Origin: Urechis unicinctus
Lineage: Eukaryota > Annelida > Polychaeta > Xenopneusta > Urechidae
Direction: 5' to 3'
Assembly: GCA_034190875.2 (NCBI GenBank)
Contig: CM067343.1
Coordinates: forward strand, 55,909,945-55,973,944
Length of the DNA: 64,000 bases
Positions 1-14,650 of the stretch are shown here, piece after piece. Position 1 is the stretch's first letter. Every line of letters begins with the position of its first letter. The position numbers and the translations under genes were made by a program. The notes beneath the pieces were generated by a model, which had not been told where the DNA came from, made no database searches, and saw only the letters and a program-made list of their open reading frames with translations.

Positions 1-59
1 ATATGTATATATATATCATTATATGCATATACTAATATATATATATATATCATTAATGC

Positions 60-110
<51 letters not shown>

Positions 111-136
111 TGTATATATATATATATATATACTGT
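1..136. repeat. AT-rich microsatellite (TA)n
   Basis: Nearly pure alternating A/T with occasional C or G interruptions such as 'atgca' and 'catata'. It starts at the window edge, so the array may be longer. It has no coding value. Confidence 0.95.
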
Positions 137-2089
137 TGAATATATTTATATATACACATATATACATTTATACCTGTATATGCACAAGCGTGAAACTATC
201 ATACTATTCAAAATATATAACGCAGTTATTAAGATAATACACCAATTTACAGCAGCGTGAAATTCATTAGCAAACATTTGAGTTTGATGCGTGGTCGACG
301 AAGTGTATTTTATGGAATTCAAGTCAATTGTAAACAACCGTTTGGACCCGAGTTATTTTCCTCGGTCGTTAGCTTTTTATACTGAGGACTACATGAGGCA
401 GGGTTCGTCAACTTAGATGTAACAAATTTGCAATACTGCTTTTCAAAGGTATTAGGTATTAGAGAAACACGATTATTTTTTAGATTATTAGTTTCAATAG
501 CTATATTTCCTTCGAAGATTAATTCAACCTAAGTTAGCTCCGAAAGATTCCGTGTTATTTCGTTAATCCGCAAATTTATGGATCGATGGATATTACTGCT
601 GACGTTAGATTATTTTGCTGTTGCATATGTATGGTCTGGAATTTCGAAACTAATTGGGCACATGATTGTTGCGCAGAATAAAAGCCCTATTTTAGTTACA
701 CTTACCCAGAGTGTAAATTATAAATATATAGTCGAATGTCATACTATTTCAATAGTATCCATGAGAACAAAAGAAAGTTAAATAGATGTTCAAAGCAAGA
801 CAACGACAAAGAAAACAGCTAAATAAAACGATAATTCGTTGTTAAGTCAGATCAAATTGACTGGAAGAGCCATTTGATTTCTTTGTCTAGCACTAACCGT
901 ATAAAAAAGGTTGGTTTTGAATGTGGTCCAGGCTGAAACCAACGAGTTTGACCTTTGGAAAATATTCGTCCACCGACACAATTGGCAACTTAAAGTAGAC
1001 AAGTTGCTCTCATTTTCCTCCCCGTCCTACACGATGTGGCCTATTCTACATCTAAACCTCCACGAGAGACAAAGCCTGGTAACATATTCGCGATTATGCC
1101 TATAAGAGGGTTCGTTATACGTACACTAGGCCCGGCCTCAATGCCAATCCCTTATCTAGATTGATGTGCTAGTTGTACTATGAAAACCTAAATTAATAAA
1201 AAATCTATGGCAATAGAAGTGCGCGATAGAGAACAATTGCCAACATAGAATACAGCATCCAATATGAATAAGTGATGATGTATTGACCAAATTGCTCGCC
1301 TTTGTCGCCTCATTTTAAATTAGTGCCCATAGGGGCACATTGCTCAATATTGTCTTCATGTTTATGACCCGCTAACCTTCAAACAAAAATAGCAGTACGT
1401 CAATGATGGAACAACTATTCGCTCATACATTTACTGTCTGCCAATTAGCATATCGTAAAATTGTATATAGCCCCTGATCGTGATTGCTTCTGGTGCAAAG
1501 TACTCGTGACAGGTGGCTTCTTATCCACCTCTGTGGAATAACTCCCAATGCATTTATAACTAAACGCTGCATCGCGCTGCTCTCATTTTGCATAACCCAT
1601 CAATTGAATTGTGCCTAGAACATATTCTGTTTCTTGTCAGAAGCTTTTGGCGTCGCAGCCGGATACATTTACTACGGATGTATAGAAGGGATTGGTTGGT
1701 TGATATCGTTTTTCAACTGTAAGCATTATATGTTATGACCTGCGCATATAAACTATGTCGAGTGTATTTTATATGGTATAAATCGATATTAGGGAGTTTA
1801 AATGAAGACAGATGTTGACAAACAGATTAAAACCGATTCCAAGTAAATGCGTCGCGTGTATAAAACACTATCATTTTCGGGTTTTAATCATGCCAGAGCT
1901 GCTCACATCACGAAGCGGAAGTCTCTCAACATGCACTTCGCAACCGAGGCTTTATTTATGAAAATACATAACATAACTCATTCTAGACTACGCGAACTTG
2001 TCGTTTGGGTGACGATGGTTAACCGGTACGTGGTTTCCCTTACGCGGATGGAACAGAACAATGTACATATATACAATCTCATTTAAATT
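137..2089. other. AT-rich DNA, no gene recognised
   Basis: Reading frames here are short (under about 80 codons), have no recognisable domain and look like chance openings in AT-rich DNA. I saw no RNA gene and no convincing match to the long repeat unit that fills most of the window. The segment just after the microsatellite (about 270-300) loosely resembles the one after the AT array at 40,217, too weakly to claim homology. Confidence 0.6.
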
Positions 2090-2440
2090 CATACATACAT
2101 ACATACATAAATTCATGCTTACATACATACTGACAACTATACATATATACAGCCGAACTTAATACATACATGCAGAAATGCATGGATGCATTCATACTTA
2201 TGTACATACATACGAACATACATTCAGACGGGAATACATATAAACATACATACATGCAGCAAAAATATGTAAATGCGTGCATACATACAGACGTACATAC
2301 ATTCTTATATACAATCATACATGCATACATATTTACACACATGCATACATACATACATTGATACATGCATGCATACATTTATACATACATACAAATATAC
2401 ATACATACATTAATACATACATACAAACAGTCATACAAAC
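2090..2440. repeat. Degenerate (CATA)n tetranucleotide microsatellite
   Basis: About 350 bp of repeating CATA/TACA units with point changes. Open frames on both strands across it (Tyr/Met/Cys/Ile-rich on one, Thr/His/Ile-rich on the other) are direct products of the repeat and should not be annotated as genes. Confidence 0.95.
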
Positions 2441-2449
2441 GACGAGCGT

Positions 2450-2850
2450 TCGGGACATTAGCCGTTCAAGATATGTAGCTTGCTTCTCGTTCATGTATTA
2501 CACTAACTGCTGACAAGGGGGATATTTTCCACCTCAATGATGTGGGATTCAATTAAATAATGTATCTACAAATTCCACGTTCGGAGCATTGTAAAAGGCC
2601 CTGCTATGGGACTTAAGGGGATAATCTATAGGGATGACGCTGATCTCGCAGCTACCTTACGAATTGGTTGTGACTAAGTAGCTTTAAATGCTAATCTAGA
2701 TAAAGGTCTGGCAACAGGTGTTCGGTAGAAATATGTTATATTATCCCGAATGAGCCTTTGCAATTTCATTGCTCCCTTGGTTGTTTGAGGGAGCTTTTGA
2801 GGCAGTGTTGTTGCCTCCATTTTTCCCCCACATAGCACAGTTTGTATAGC
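2450..2850 (+). repeat. Diverged copy of the 56.2-56.5 kb segment
   Basis: The run from the 'attacactaactg' stretch through 'caatgatgtggga' to 'ggagcattgtaaa' aligns by eye, with substitutions and small gaps, to 56,220-56,350 in the same orientation. It appears to be the only part of the first 8 kb related to the repeat copies further right. No coding signal. Confidence 0.55.
2771..2794 (+). other. Perfect 7-bp stem hairpin
   Basis: GCTCCCT at 2,771-2,777 pairs with AGGGAGC at 2,788-2,794 across a 10-nt loop, followed by TTTT. This is one of the cleaner short inverted repeats in non-microsatellite DNA here. It could be chance, and no function is implied. Confidence 0.35.
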
Positions 2851-5748
<2,898 letters not shown>

Positions 5749-8057
5749 ATTTATGTCCCCTCCTTCTCATATTTTTAGTAGAATTTACGCGATGTCGCTT
5801 TCATTACTATAACTGGGTATCTGTATAGAATGGCCAGCGAATTATACTGATTGGGTGCATAATTCGACTTCTATGATAAACTTCTCACGGGATCAGTTGT
5901 AGCGCAAATAAATTTAGGCGCGTGCCCCAAACTTTTTCCGCAAGCCGATGAGCGCTGCACATGCTGACATTTCTATTGCAGACATTGGCACCGTAATATA
6001 AAGCGTGTTTATAATATACATTACCGTCGTTCTTTTTGTCTGCTATTCACATTTTATATCACAGTGGAAAAAATCAATGCCTCGAAGGCATGTGTTGCTA
6101 TTAACCATCTGCCGATTCTACTTTTCTAGGTTTGACGGAGAGGTTTTCTGAATTGTTGAATAGGCAAGCAAACGCTACTCGGTGCATGCTTTTATTCAAG
6201 GTTAACGTTTCGGTGAATCGTTCTTGTTCCTAAGAAATTGGTATAACATGCGTTACGTTAATCTATATACTCTGTTTTGAGTATCGCTTAAATGTATGCA
6301 CATTACAAATTAGCAATGCTCAAGTGCTAAATGCGTTTAAGAAGAATCTTCTGCTTGAGACAACGAGTATCATTCGTTATTCTTTGAACCACCAAAATAG
6401 GAACATATTTTACACACCTCGATAAAATTTGTAATCAGCGACAGGAGTTTTAAAACTTGATAAAGCCGGTAAGGCAATCAGTTACATCTGGATACGAGCC
6501 GTGCTAACGACCATTGTTACCAAATTGTGACAAAACGACTGATCGGCATCAAAAATAGGTTTTTGTTTAGCTCTAGTGAACCAGATTGTCCATGCATGCA
6601 AAAACTATAACCATTTGATAATACCAACCTGCATCAAATATATCATTATCAGTGAAGAATTATTGTATTCACGTTTGACGGTAAATAATGCGCGACTAAT
6701 TGGATAAATAATGCGCGATTTTTGTTACGTTGTCTTATACAAGACCAATGGGTGTGCAAAGGCTATACACTACCTCAATGAACGAACAAACATATAAGCA
6801 AATATTTCAATCTCTTCCTTCAAAGATTATAACGCGATAGCCTTGCACATTTTTTTAAGCTGAAGTAAATATCTAAGACATCAGTCGGCTGTATATCATC
6901 CATACCTGGTACTAACGTAATATTGGAATCATACACTACACATTCACTTTGAGAGTGTAAAAATAAAACGATATTGAAAGAGGATGGAGCTCAGATCACA
7001 GTAGTTAACATTACTGCTGCTAGGTGCATACCCGCCAGTCTTAAATCCGCCACCAATCCCGTCCTAGCTTATAATCCTCTTACAGTAACATAGACATCCC
7101 TAAACCCCAAATGTCCAGACGTATGAGACGACAAATACATAGTTTTGGTCCTTTAGAATTTCTCGGGTTTTCAGTATGGTCCTAGAACGTGTTGTGAGTC
7201 CTGCTCTATGATGCATTCATCTATGATGCCGTAGATATACATGACTTTGGTAATCAGTGCTGGGACTATAAGTACTGTTATTCCTTTTGATGGGATTCTG
7301 AACCACTGAGCTGCATTAACCTATTCACATTATTTCTGTTCCTTGGGACTGTTCATAATAGCATTGTGTCAATCTCTCATATAGAGTGAATAACCTACAT
7401 TGCGTCTAAAATAATCTAAACTCACCTTATGACATGTAATATTCTGTGACAGCACATATTGTAATATTGTTCTTGAGCACATAAATCTTGTTTTATATAA
7501 TTTTATTAGGGATTGGATCTACACATAAACTCCATAAACTGCAAATGACAATTCAGCTTTATTGCCAATATCAGATGTAAGTGACCTTCCAGTTAAGAAG
7601 CGATACGTTCGTCATTCCTCATAAGTAATCTCCTATTTATATTCTAAGGCATGTTTGACGTGCAAATAATGTATGATAATGATGATGATGAACAGCGGAA
7701 GCGCGGCCTGCTGTTTATTGAGATATAAAATATATGTCAACATAGTGGATTATAACTTTATTTCAATAGTTGGTTCTCTGGTGCGTACTTGATAAGAAAT
7801 TCAAAAGGACTATATAGAGGAATATATATTGCTGTCTAAGTAACTTCGATATTATGAAATAGACAACTTTCACCATCGCACCATGAGCTCTTAAATTGTG
7901 AGAAAGAACTAGAAATGTTTGAGCTACATTCTGGCATGTCTTACAGTTGCTAATCTGTGTCGTGGCGATTATTTAAGTTGCTCCATATTCTATCAAATAT
8001 GACCTGCTGTTTTGCAAATGCAATTGTTACAGATACAACCGCCTCTTTGTAATATGT
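5749..8057. other. AT-rich DNA, no gene recognised
   Basis: No frame of convincing length, no repeat match that I could see to other parts of the window, and no RNA gene. A short GAT/GATGAT run lies near 7,676-7,692. Confidence 0.55.
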
Positions 8058-8735
8058 GACATAAACTTGTATGACGAACGTTTCAAAACTAACCATACTG
8101 CAAACAATGTTGTACATTTTACTTTACAATCAGCCAGTTCGCAGTGCATAGGACGTCGATATCACGACTTAAAGGTTGTTGTCCAAATTTGACTGCGATG
8201 ACCTCAATCAACCTATTAGCAAAGTTTCGTACTTTTCTCATTGAACAATATGACAAAGTTGGCGCTTCTGTATTGCAGAAAGATATAGATCTAAATATCG
8301 CGCAAAGAGCAATTTTTCGTCCGTCTTTTGATGTTTGATACTTAGTTATACACTGAGGTAGTGCATAAACTTATATGACGAACGTTTCAAAAATACTCTC
8401 TTAAACCGCTATCTTGCTCAGCAACGAAATTTGAAATCAGCCCCCCCCCACCTACGCGTCAGTCAATTGGTATAACCATACCACAAACAATGTTGAACAT
8501 TTTACTTTAAAATCAGCCATTTCGCAGTGCGTAGGACGTCGATATCACGACCTGAAGGTTTTTATCCAAATTTGACTGCGATGACCTCGATTAACCTGTT
8601 AGCAAAGTTTCGTACTCATTGAACAATATGACAAAGTTGGGGATTCTGAATTACAGAAAGATATAGATCTAAATATCGCACAAAGAGCAGCTCTTTGTCG
8701 GGTTTAATGTTTAATACTTAGGTATATATACACTG
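8058..8735 (+). repeat. 304-bp direct tandem duplication (two copies)
   Basis: Copy 1 begins near 8,061 and copy 2 near 8,365, both opening with 'ataaactt.tatgacgaacg' and sharing landmarks such as 'aggacgtcgatatcacga', 'tttgactgcgatgacctc' and 'agaaagatatagatctaaat'. Copy 2 carries about 80 extra bases (8,392-8,470), including a poly-C run, and a few small deletions. By eye the copies are 85-90% identical. A 64-codon frame in copy 1 (8,144-8,338) is not kept open in copy 2, which argues against a protein. Confidence 0.9.
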
Positions 8736-10149
8736 AGGTACGGCATTTCAGTGACAGCAGGTACACCAAGAGCTAACTTGATGGCTGGCTGACTGCCGGC
8801 TGCAAATAAAGACAAATTTGATTAACAGCAATCTTTGGATTGTTTGTTCCAATTCCCCTGTCCAGTTCGAATCTAAGTGCCTAACCATCTGCCATTGCAT
8901 GATTCTTGAAGCCTGCAGTCCATTTACCCTGAATAATATGAGGTACGTAACATGGTAATTATCTAAGCATTGTACAATATCTAGCGCTGCAGAAAATGGT
9001 CTTAGCACGCACTACAAAATGGAAACAGCAGTGGGATCCTTTCTAAACTATATCCGGTGCCCAATGTCCCTGTCAATGTAGGAATCAGCGGAAATAGTCA
9101 CAAGAGGGAAACGTATATACATACTGTTGCGATTTATTTGGAGCTCGGAAACGGCAATATGTGATATATTTAGATATAAACATAGGTTTCTTTTATGAGT
9201 AAAGATTATAATAGCGAACCAAACAACTTGGGCCTCGCTACGCCATTCAAAGCTGCTAAAGTGTACAATCATTAGCTTTTGTTGTTGCAAGAGCAGACAA
9301 TACTCCTGTGAAGTTGTGCAAACGGGTACAACCAGTGCCCTTAATTTTAACGCTTAGGTATTGATCGAAACACAACTTTGACATCTTTGAAGTCCAGTAC
9401 AGCTTATATCGATTCCTCCACATCTCTCTACACCATAATAAAAGCTGTAATGATTGTACCCAATCCAATAACATGAGCATGCTTTCTTTATGGTTCACCA
9501 AGTTAAAGGTCAGGTGAGATGTACAGCTCAAGGATTATATAATATCAGTAGTGGTAGGCCACAAAGGCCACTGCCCTTTTGCAAATGTTCCTGATTTACC
9601 AGTTCCTGGGTGATTTGACTGGGTTTTCTAATACAGTAAATAAAATATACCTGATAAATTATCGTATTACAGAGCGTTCGTTTATCATGGCTAGATTACG
9701 CAAGAGCGCTTGTTGGAAAAGCCGAGCAAAGAGCAAACCTGCTCGTAAATCATTTATTGCTAACGAGCAATTGCAACAGTCGAATATACAAAACGTGCTG
9801 TAGGGAAGAACATGTTGGTGAGAAAACATAAACTCTGATAGTTTACTATAGAGTTTTGCTGATAGCTTATAATCACAACCATTACTACAACATTCGTGCA
9901 GAGGCGTAACATCTCCAATTTAGGCTCTAAGTAGTAATAACGGTTGGTGTAACCTTTAAAGGAACCGGACTGCAGCATTCACAGTAATGCGGGTCGATCG
10001 TTAAACAGGTCTTATATGCAATCGACAGAAATACTTGTGAAGCGAACGTGCATTAAATGTCCTATGTTTTTTTAATTGTTTATGGTGTCTGTTTACCGGA
10101 ATTGAACTCAGCTTGCTTTTGCAAATGTGCCATTATAAACTCTTCATGT

Positions 10150-10455
10150 GTTCCAAATAGTGATATATTTTACTATAAGTAATAATGGCCTGACTCGGCA
10201 ATTCTATTTCTTATCCGCCTTGTGGATCAATCTGTTTCTTAATATTCCTGCCATTTGTCGAAATTAAATTCGTGGAACAGTGTGGCACATGCTTGAAGAG
10301 AAAAAGAGAGATATATAATGAAACAGAGAAAGAGACAGATGAGAGAGAGAGAGAGCTGGATGGATAAAGAGATAGATGTAAAGAGAGTAAAAGCGACGAT
10401 ATGTGAAAATGGACGCCTTGTTGCCGATGAAAGCATTAGTCCTCCAAAGGTACAC
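10150..10455 (+). repeat. Extra segment with GA-rich low-complexity tract
   Basis: Relative to the paralogous copy at 58,500-58,530, this copy carries about 300 additional bases. The core (10,295-10,395) is purine-rich, made of AGAG and GATA-like repeats. It was either inserted here or lost from the other copy. The Ser/Leu-rich frames read from its other strand are composition artefacts. Confidence 0.6.
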
Positions 10456-11087
10456 ATTGTGTCTCACAATATTTGTATTTCCAAATGAACTGTGACTGAT
10501 CACCTCGCGCCACAAGTTAAACTTCGTCAATGACTCAATGTATTGCCCATAATTGCCGGCGATTATTCTCCCACAATATTTAGTTATTTTATCTGATTCA
10601 AGGCGCGGTTTTTATGTGCTCGTCAGTAAACATAAATGCAACCCAGCCTGTGCCCCCATCGAACGATTGAGATAAATTTGATATGACAGCTTGTATCTCA
10701 GTCATTAATCTTGTCGATGCGAATACTTTCCAGTTACTCCACTTGAGGAAATCAGACCGGCAGCTATTGTGATTGCCTGGGGCAGTAATTAGTTCATATA
10801 ACACCTACTGTAATGAGCGACAACAAGTAACAACAGATTACGTGCTGAGAATCAAACACAAAAGCCCATTATGGCTTATATTATCAGGCTTGGTTGCATA
10901 TATATCAAGCTCCTTGTTAGTTAATACATGCCAAGCGACCCAATCCACTTTGCACGGATGGTGATATATTATGTCTTAGTATGCGGCCAGACCAGCATTA
11001 GCACAGTTGTCTTTTCCACCTTAGGTTTAAGGCCATCGCGACCTGGCCAAAGATTGCTGCGACGCTCGAAGATTATATGACAGCTTG

Positions 11088-11104
11088 CCCCCCCCCCCCC
11101 CCCC
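11088..11104 (+). repeat. Poly-C tract, 17 bases
   Basis: Seventeen consecutive C. A shorter run of 12 C lies at 35,863-35,874 within another copy of the long unit. The complementary G run could form quadruplex structures or mark a slippage-prone site; this is inference. Confidence 0.9.
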
Positions 11105-11554
11105 GGCGAGCGCATTCCGATAAACACAAAGCAGACACAAAAGCTTTTTATATTTTGTGCACAATGCTTATCGGTTCTCTAATTTATACACTATATTGTG
11201 AGTGCAGAACCTAATGTTGTGTACATTGTTCAGCTCGAGGGATATGTTTATCACAGCAAAGCCTCCAAATACTTTACTGTGATCGCAAATATTCGTACGT
11301 CATTACGAAAAGGCCTATAGCAATGGGTGTTACCATATGAAGCATTATGATATCGGTTATCGATATCAAATACTTAATTTCCAGATATTTGTGATAAATA
11401 CTCAAAAATGCATTTTACTTGTATGATAGTCAAATGCACGTTAGTTAATTTGCACATTGGATATACTGGACATCATTCACAAGCCAGTGCATTTGTATTT
11501 TGTAGCATTGCTTGAGCTGATGAAATGGTAAATATGACAGGTACAAGGTAGCAA

Positions 11555-12358
11555 ATCCAATATTATTCTTTAATCCGCCAGATGACGCCAAGCCGACCAA
11601 CGGGATCAGTCAAGGTTGTCGAGCCGGCCCCCATGGAGAAAAAAGCTTACTGTTCGGCCTTTCTCACTTAAATGCTGTGGATTTTATCTCAAGGGAAATA
11701 AAGAAGCAGCAAACCACTGTCGTAGCTGGAGCATGAGAGGTATGAGTGGGGGTCGTATAAAGCTGAGAAATAAGTAGCCGCTTTTTGAAAAATACCATTA
11801 ATATTGCATTCTCCGCCGGATCTTGCATTACGCTTGGTTGCAAGCTATCTAATGAAAATAGATTTTGTTTTTAAGATAAAAGCACGCTTAAAGCATACTC
11901 CAGCCATTATTATATGTTATTTCATAATTAAAGGTTGTTGTTGCACATTACTCAGCCTTTTACCATATGTTCTGCTGTTAGATCTCACAGTGAGTGTTTT
12001 AGGTACATGCCGGTATGAATTATCTTGAATCATCATCTGTTTTTATGAGCTACGAATCGATAATTTGAGGGTTAGTTCCGAAAATCCAGCATGTGTTGTG
12101 AGTTGTTTAAATAATATGTACAAACACCACAATCTCAATTTGAATAGAGTAGTCATGCAAGCTGCAAACAGCGATATACGATTATTTCAGTGACAAATTA
12201 AGCACATTTATTTTATGAAGCCACGGCAGATGTGAGCTACATTTCCGGAACGCTTGATTTCCATTATCACAACCACCGGGTATGACAAATCTTCTGAAAA
12301 GATGGCAAGCAGGCGATATGCAATAACAAGTTCATTCCAATATATGAATGTGTTTAAT

Positions 12359-12360
<2 letters not shown>
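11555..12360 (+). repeat. Long repeat unit, copy 1, middle part
   Basis: Two strongly recurrent blocks lie here. The first (11,555-11,800: 'ccgccagatgac', 'gaccaacggga', 'gtcgagccggcc') recurs at 26,910, 37,790 and 61,660. The second (12,030-12,130: 'gagggttagttccg', 'atccagcatgtgttg') recurs at 18,605-18,680 and 28,670-28,745. All are in the same orientation. No open frame is shared across copies. Confidence 0.85.

Positions 12361-12448
<88 letters not shown>
12361..12448 (+). repeat. (TG)44 microsatellite
   Basis: A pure TG array of 88 bp, then a degenerate TG tail to about 12,480. The paralogous position at 28,998-29,055 has only a short, interrupted TG tract, so the array expanded after the copies separated (or decayed in the other). 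Val/Cys and His/Thr frames through it are artefacts. Confidence 0.97.
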
Positions 12449-12453
<5 letters not shown>

Positions 12454-14650
12454 GTATGGGTTTGGGTGTGTGTATGTTCACATTGGTGTTTGTATCATTG
12501 CGTAATAACAACATTATCAATTATGAATATATCGATGTCTATATATACAGCATCGATCACACTCTGAATTTCAATGACACACTCAATTTCAATGACCTCA
12601 ATCATCATACCTTCACGTGTCCCAATCCTGTATACAAATACCTTCTTTAAAAGACACCTAAGTAGTTAAGCAGCTATTTAGCATTAACTGACAAGTTTCT
12701 CTTGTTTTATATCGGAAATATATGCTACACATGAGAGCGTAGGTATATTGCCTTACATGTTCATTCCCTAGAAGAAATGTATTTGTGGTTGCACTATACG
12801 ACAAAGATAATATTATATCATAATTTGTCCCTATATCAGGTTTACGGACTTTTTTGCAAACCATGTTAAGCCTTTGTCGATACAAATATGGCAGATTAAT
12901 AAAGAAGAATATGTGAGTGGCTGGCTCCTCTTATAGTCAAAAACACAATTCCATTGTACGTCTGGACACATGTGCATCCTGCTAATTCTTTTTCTGCTTT
13001 ATTCAAATCAACTTAACTTGTTGTTATGCGTTATTAACTACTGCTTGCGGTGCCATGCTTGAAGTGGATTCAACACTACGATTGTCCGTTCGCCTGGGAT
13101 AAGTGATTTATCCTGTCGCAATGTGACTTGCCCTGTCAACTTGACGAGAGATTTTTATGAGCTGGGCACTCATTCTGCTATGCACCGACTTGTTCCATCA
13201 AGCTGAGCGGCACGTCAGTGAGAGAGAAGCAAACACTTAACTGGTCTCTTAAACTGCCTATATTACACGGAAAACCGAGGGTGTGCACCACAATTCAGAT
13301 TTTCATTAGTCGTAGCCGCGCAACAAAGGTAAATCCGGGTCACAACTCCTTTGTTAAAGAAGGGAATGCCAAAAAGATTACTGAACATAACTAATGAATA
13401 GTTGAATGCATGAATTCAAGGCGTTTTCGTGTCTCAAACTCTAGGGCTCGGAGCGTAGCGAAACCCCTGGAGTTGTGGATTTAGAGTAGGTTATACCACT
13501 TAGACGACAAGTATATTGACTAATAGGCCGATTGCTATTGCTTAAGCGGATTGTTAAGAAATATGCCCAAAAGTACATAAATGTTAACTGTGAAATTTCT
13601 TGTAGCCATTACGTCCCCAAGTTACTATACTCTTAAATCTGCATAATCTAGCGTATGCTATCTTAATAAAGACTCGCGCGAAGTTGTCGGTCTCAAAGGC
13701 CTTTGTTCCCAGTGCAGGCTTTTAGCACCGGAAGTGTTAATGGTCAGCCGTCGGTAATCGGCCTTACTGAGCAGAGCATATTTGCAGCTGAATTTAACCA
13801 GGAACTTAGCAACTGGCACTCCCTCAGATGAGCAGGCGCTTGTGCGATTCGGATAACTAGCAATTTATGATAGGCCTTACTAATGGGCTGAGCAAAATAA
13901 GAAGAAGTACAAATAACAGCTGGGGAATAATAAATTCAATTATTTAATGGCGCTATGTTATAGAATAAGTTATTAGGAGTTCCGATAAAAACTATTATAA
14001 AAGATGAAAATAAATTTAAAGTGACTTGGCCGAATAGACTCAAAAACCATGACTTCTTTTAGGAAGCCAGGGGGATAAATGATACTCGTTTCCAAGCTTA
14101 AAATGTTTATTTGTTCTCATAAGTAGAGCTTGGCCAAACCAAAAGGGATTCAGTCAGGTTACTTTTGATATAAGGAAATATGTTAAACCAAACGTTATGT
14201 GCTACTGCATTCTTTGAAAGCACAATACCCATTCTACTATTATTATGTAAATCCAAGCTTGTAACTACTGGATCACCACCATCTACAGGTCCAAATTAAA
14301 CGACATTTTAATTTCACATATCAATTTAGTAGTTTTATAACAACTCGCCCAGACATGCTTTCCTTATCTCACTGTACATATAAAATAAATATAACATGCC
14401 ATACAATAATGAATGTTGGCACAGGATATGTATTGATTAGTTCGTTTCAAAATTGAAGAACAAGCGGTGTCGTTAAATCGAGTATCTTGACCTAAAGTTT
14501 ATAATTGAGTTTCACTTAATAATTCAAGTCTAGCTGTCTTTCTTGAACAATCCTATTTTTTGCAGAAGATGTTAATACCATATTTGTCATTTTATTGAAA
14601 TAATTCCTTTATAGTATGCATGCATTACACAGTTTAACTCGTTCAGTTCG
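12449..14650 (+). repeat. Long repeat unit, copy 1, right part
   Basis: 12,640-13,060 aligns with 41,430-41,760 ('aaagacacct.ag', 'gataatattatatcataat'). 13,030-13,150 aligns with 29,345-29,470. 13,675-13,740 aligns with 30,030-30,065 ('gaagttgtcggtctca'). 14,210-14,400 aligns with 32,295-32,430. 14,440-14,640 aligns with 30,085-30,260. No gene recognised. Confidence 0.8.
13097..13113 (+). other. Short hairpin with paired change in its paralogue
   Basis: GGATAA (13,097-13,102) and TTATCC (13,108-13,113) flank the loop GTGAT. In the paralogous copy (29,421-29,437) the arms are GGAGAA and TTCTCC around the same loop, so a T:A pair here corresponds to a G:C pair there while the pairing stays perfect. 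The pattern suits selection on a stem or a palindromic site, but rests on one pair. Confidence 0.4.

Larger units (their letters stand above)
8736..11480 (+). repeat. Long repeat unit, copy 1, left part
   Basis: This region aligns block by block, in order and orientation, with 56.9-58.97 kb and 62.4-64.0 kb, and in part with 35.4-36.8 kb. Shared landmarks are 'caatgtaggaatcagcg' (9,076; 57,130), 'gctgtaatgattgtac' (9,445; 57,647), 'gtttatcatggct' (9,679; 58,022), the 'cacaatatttgtatttcc' block (10,467; 58,529) and the 'atatcggt.atcgatatc' block (11,350; 58,851). Divergence looks like 15-25% with indels. No frame is conserved between copies, so I treat it as non-coding. Confidence 0.85.

Noticed and set aside
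2079-2513. Met/Tyr/Cys- and His/Thr-rich open frames
   Set aside because: They are translations of the (CATA)n microsatellite.
12254-12567. Val/Cys- and His/Thr-rich open frames
   Set aside because: They are translations of the (TG)44 array.
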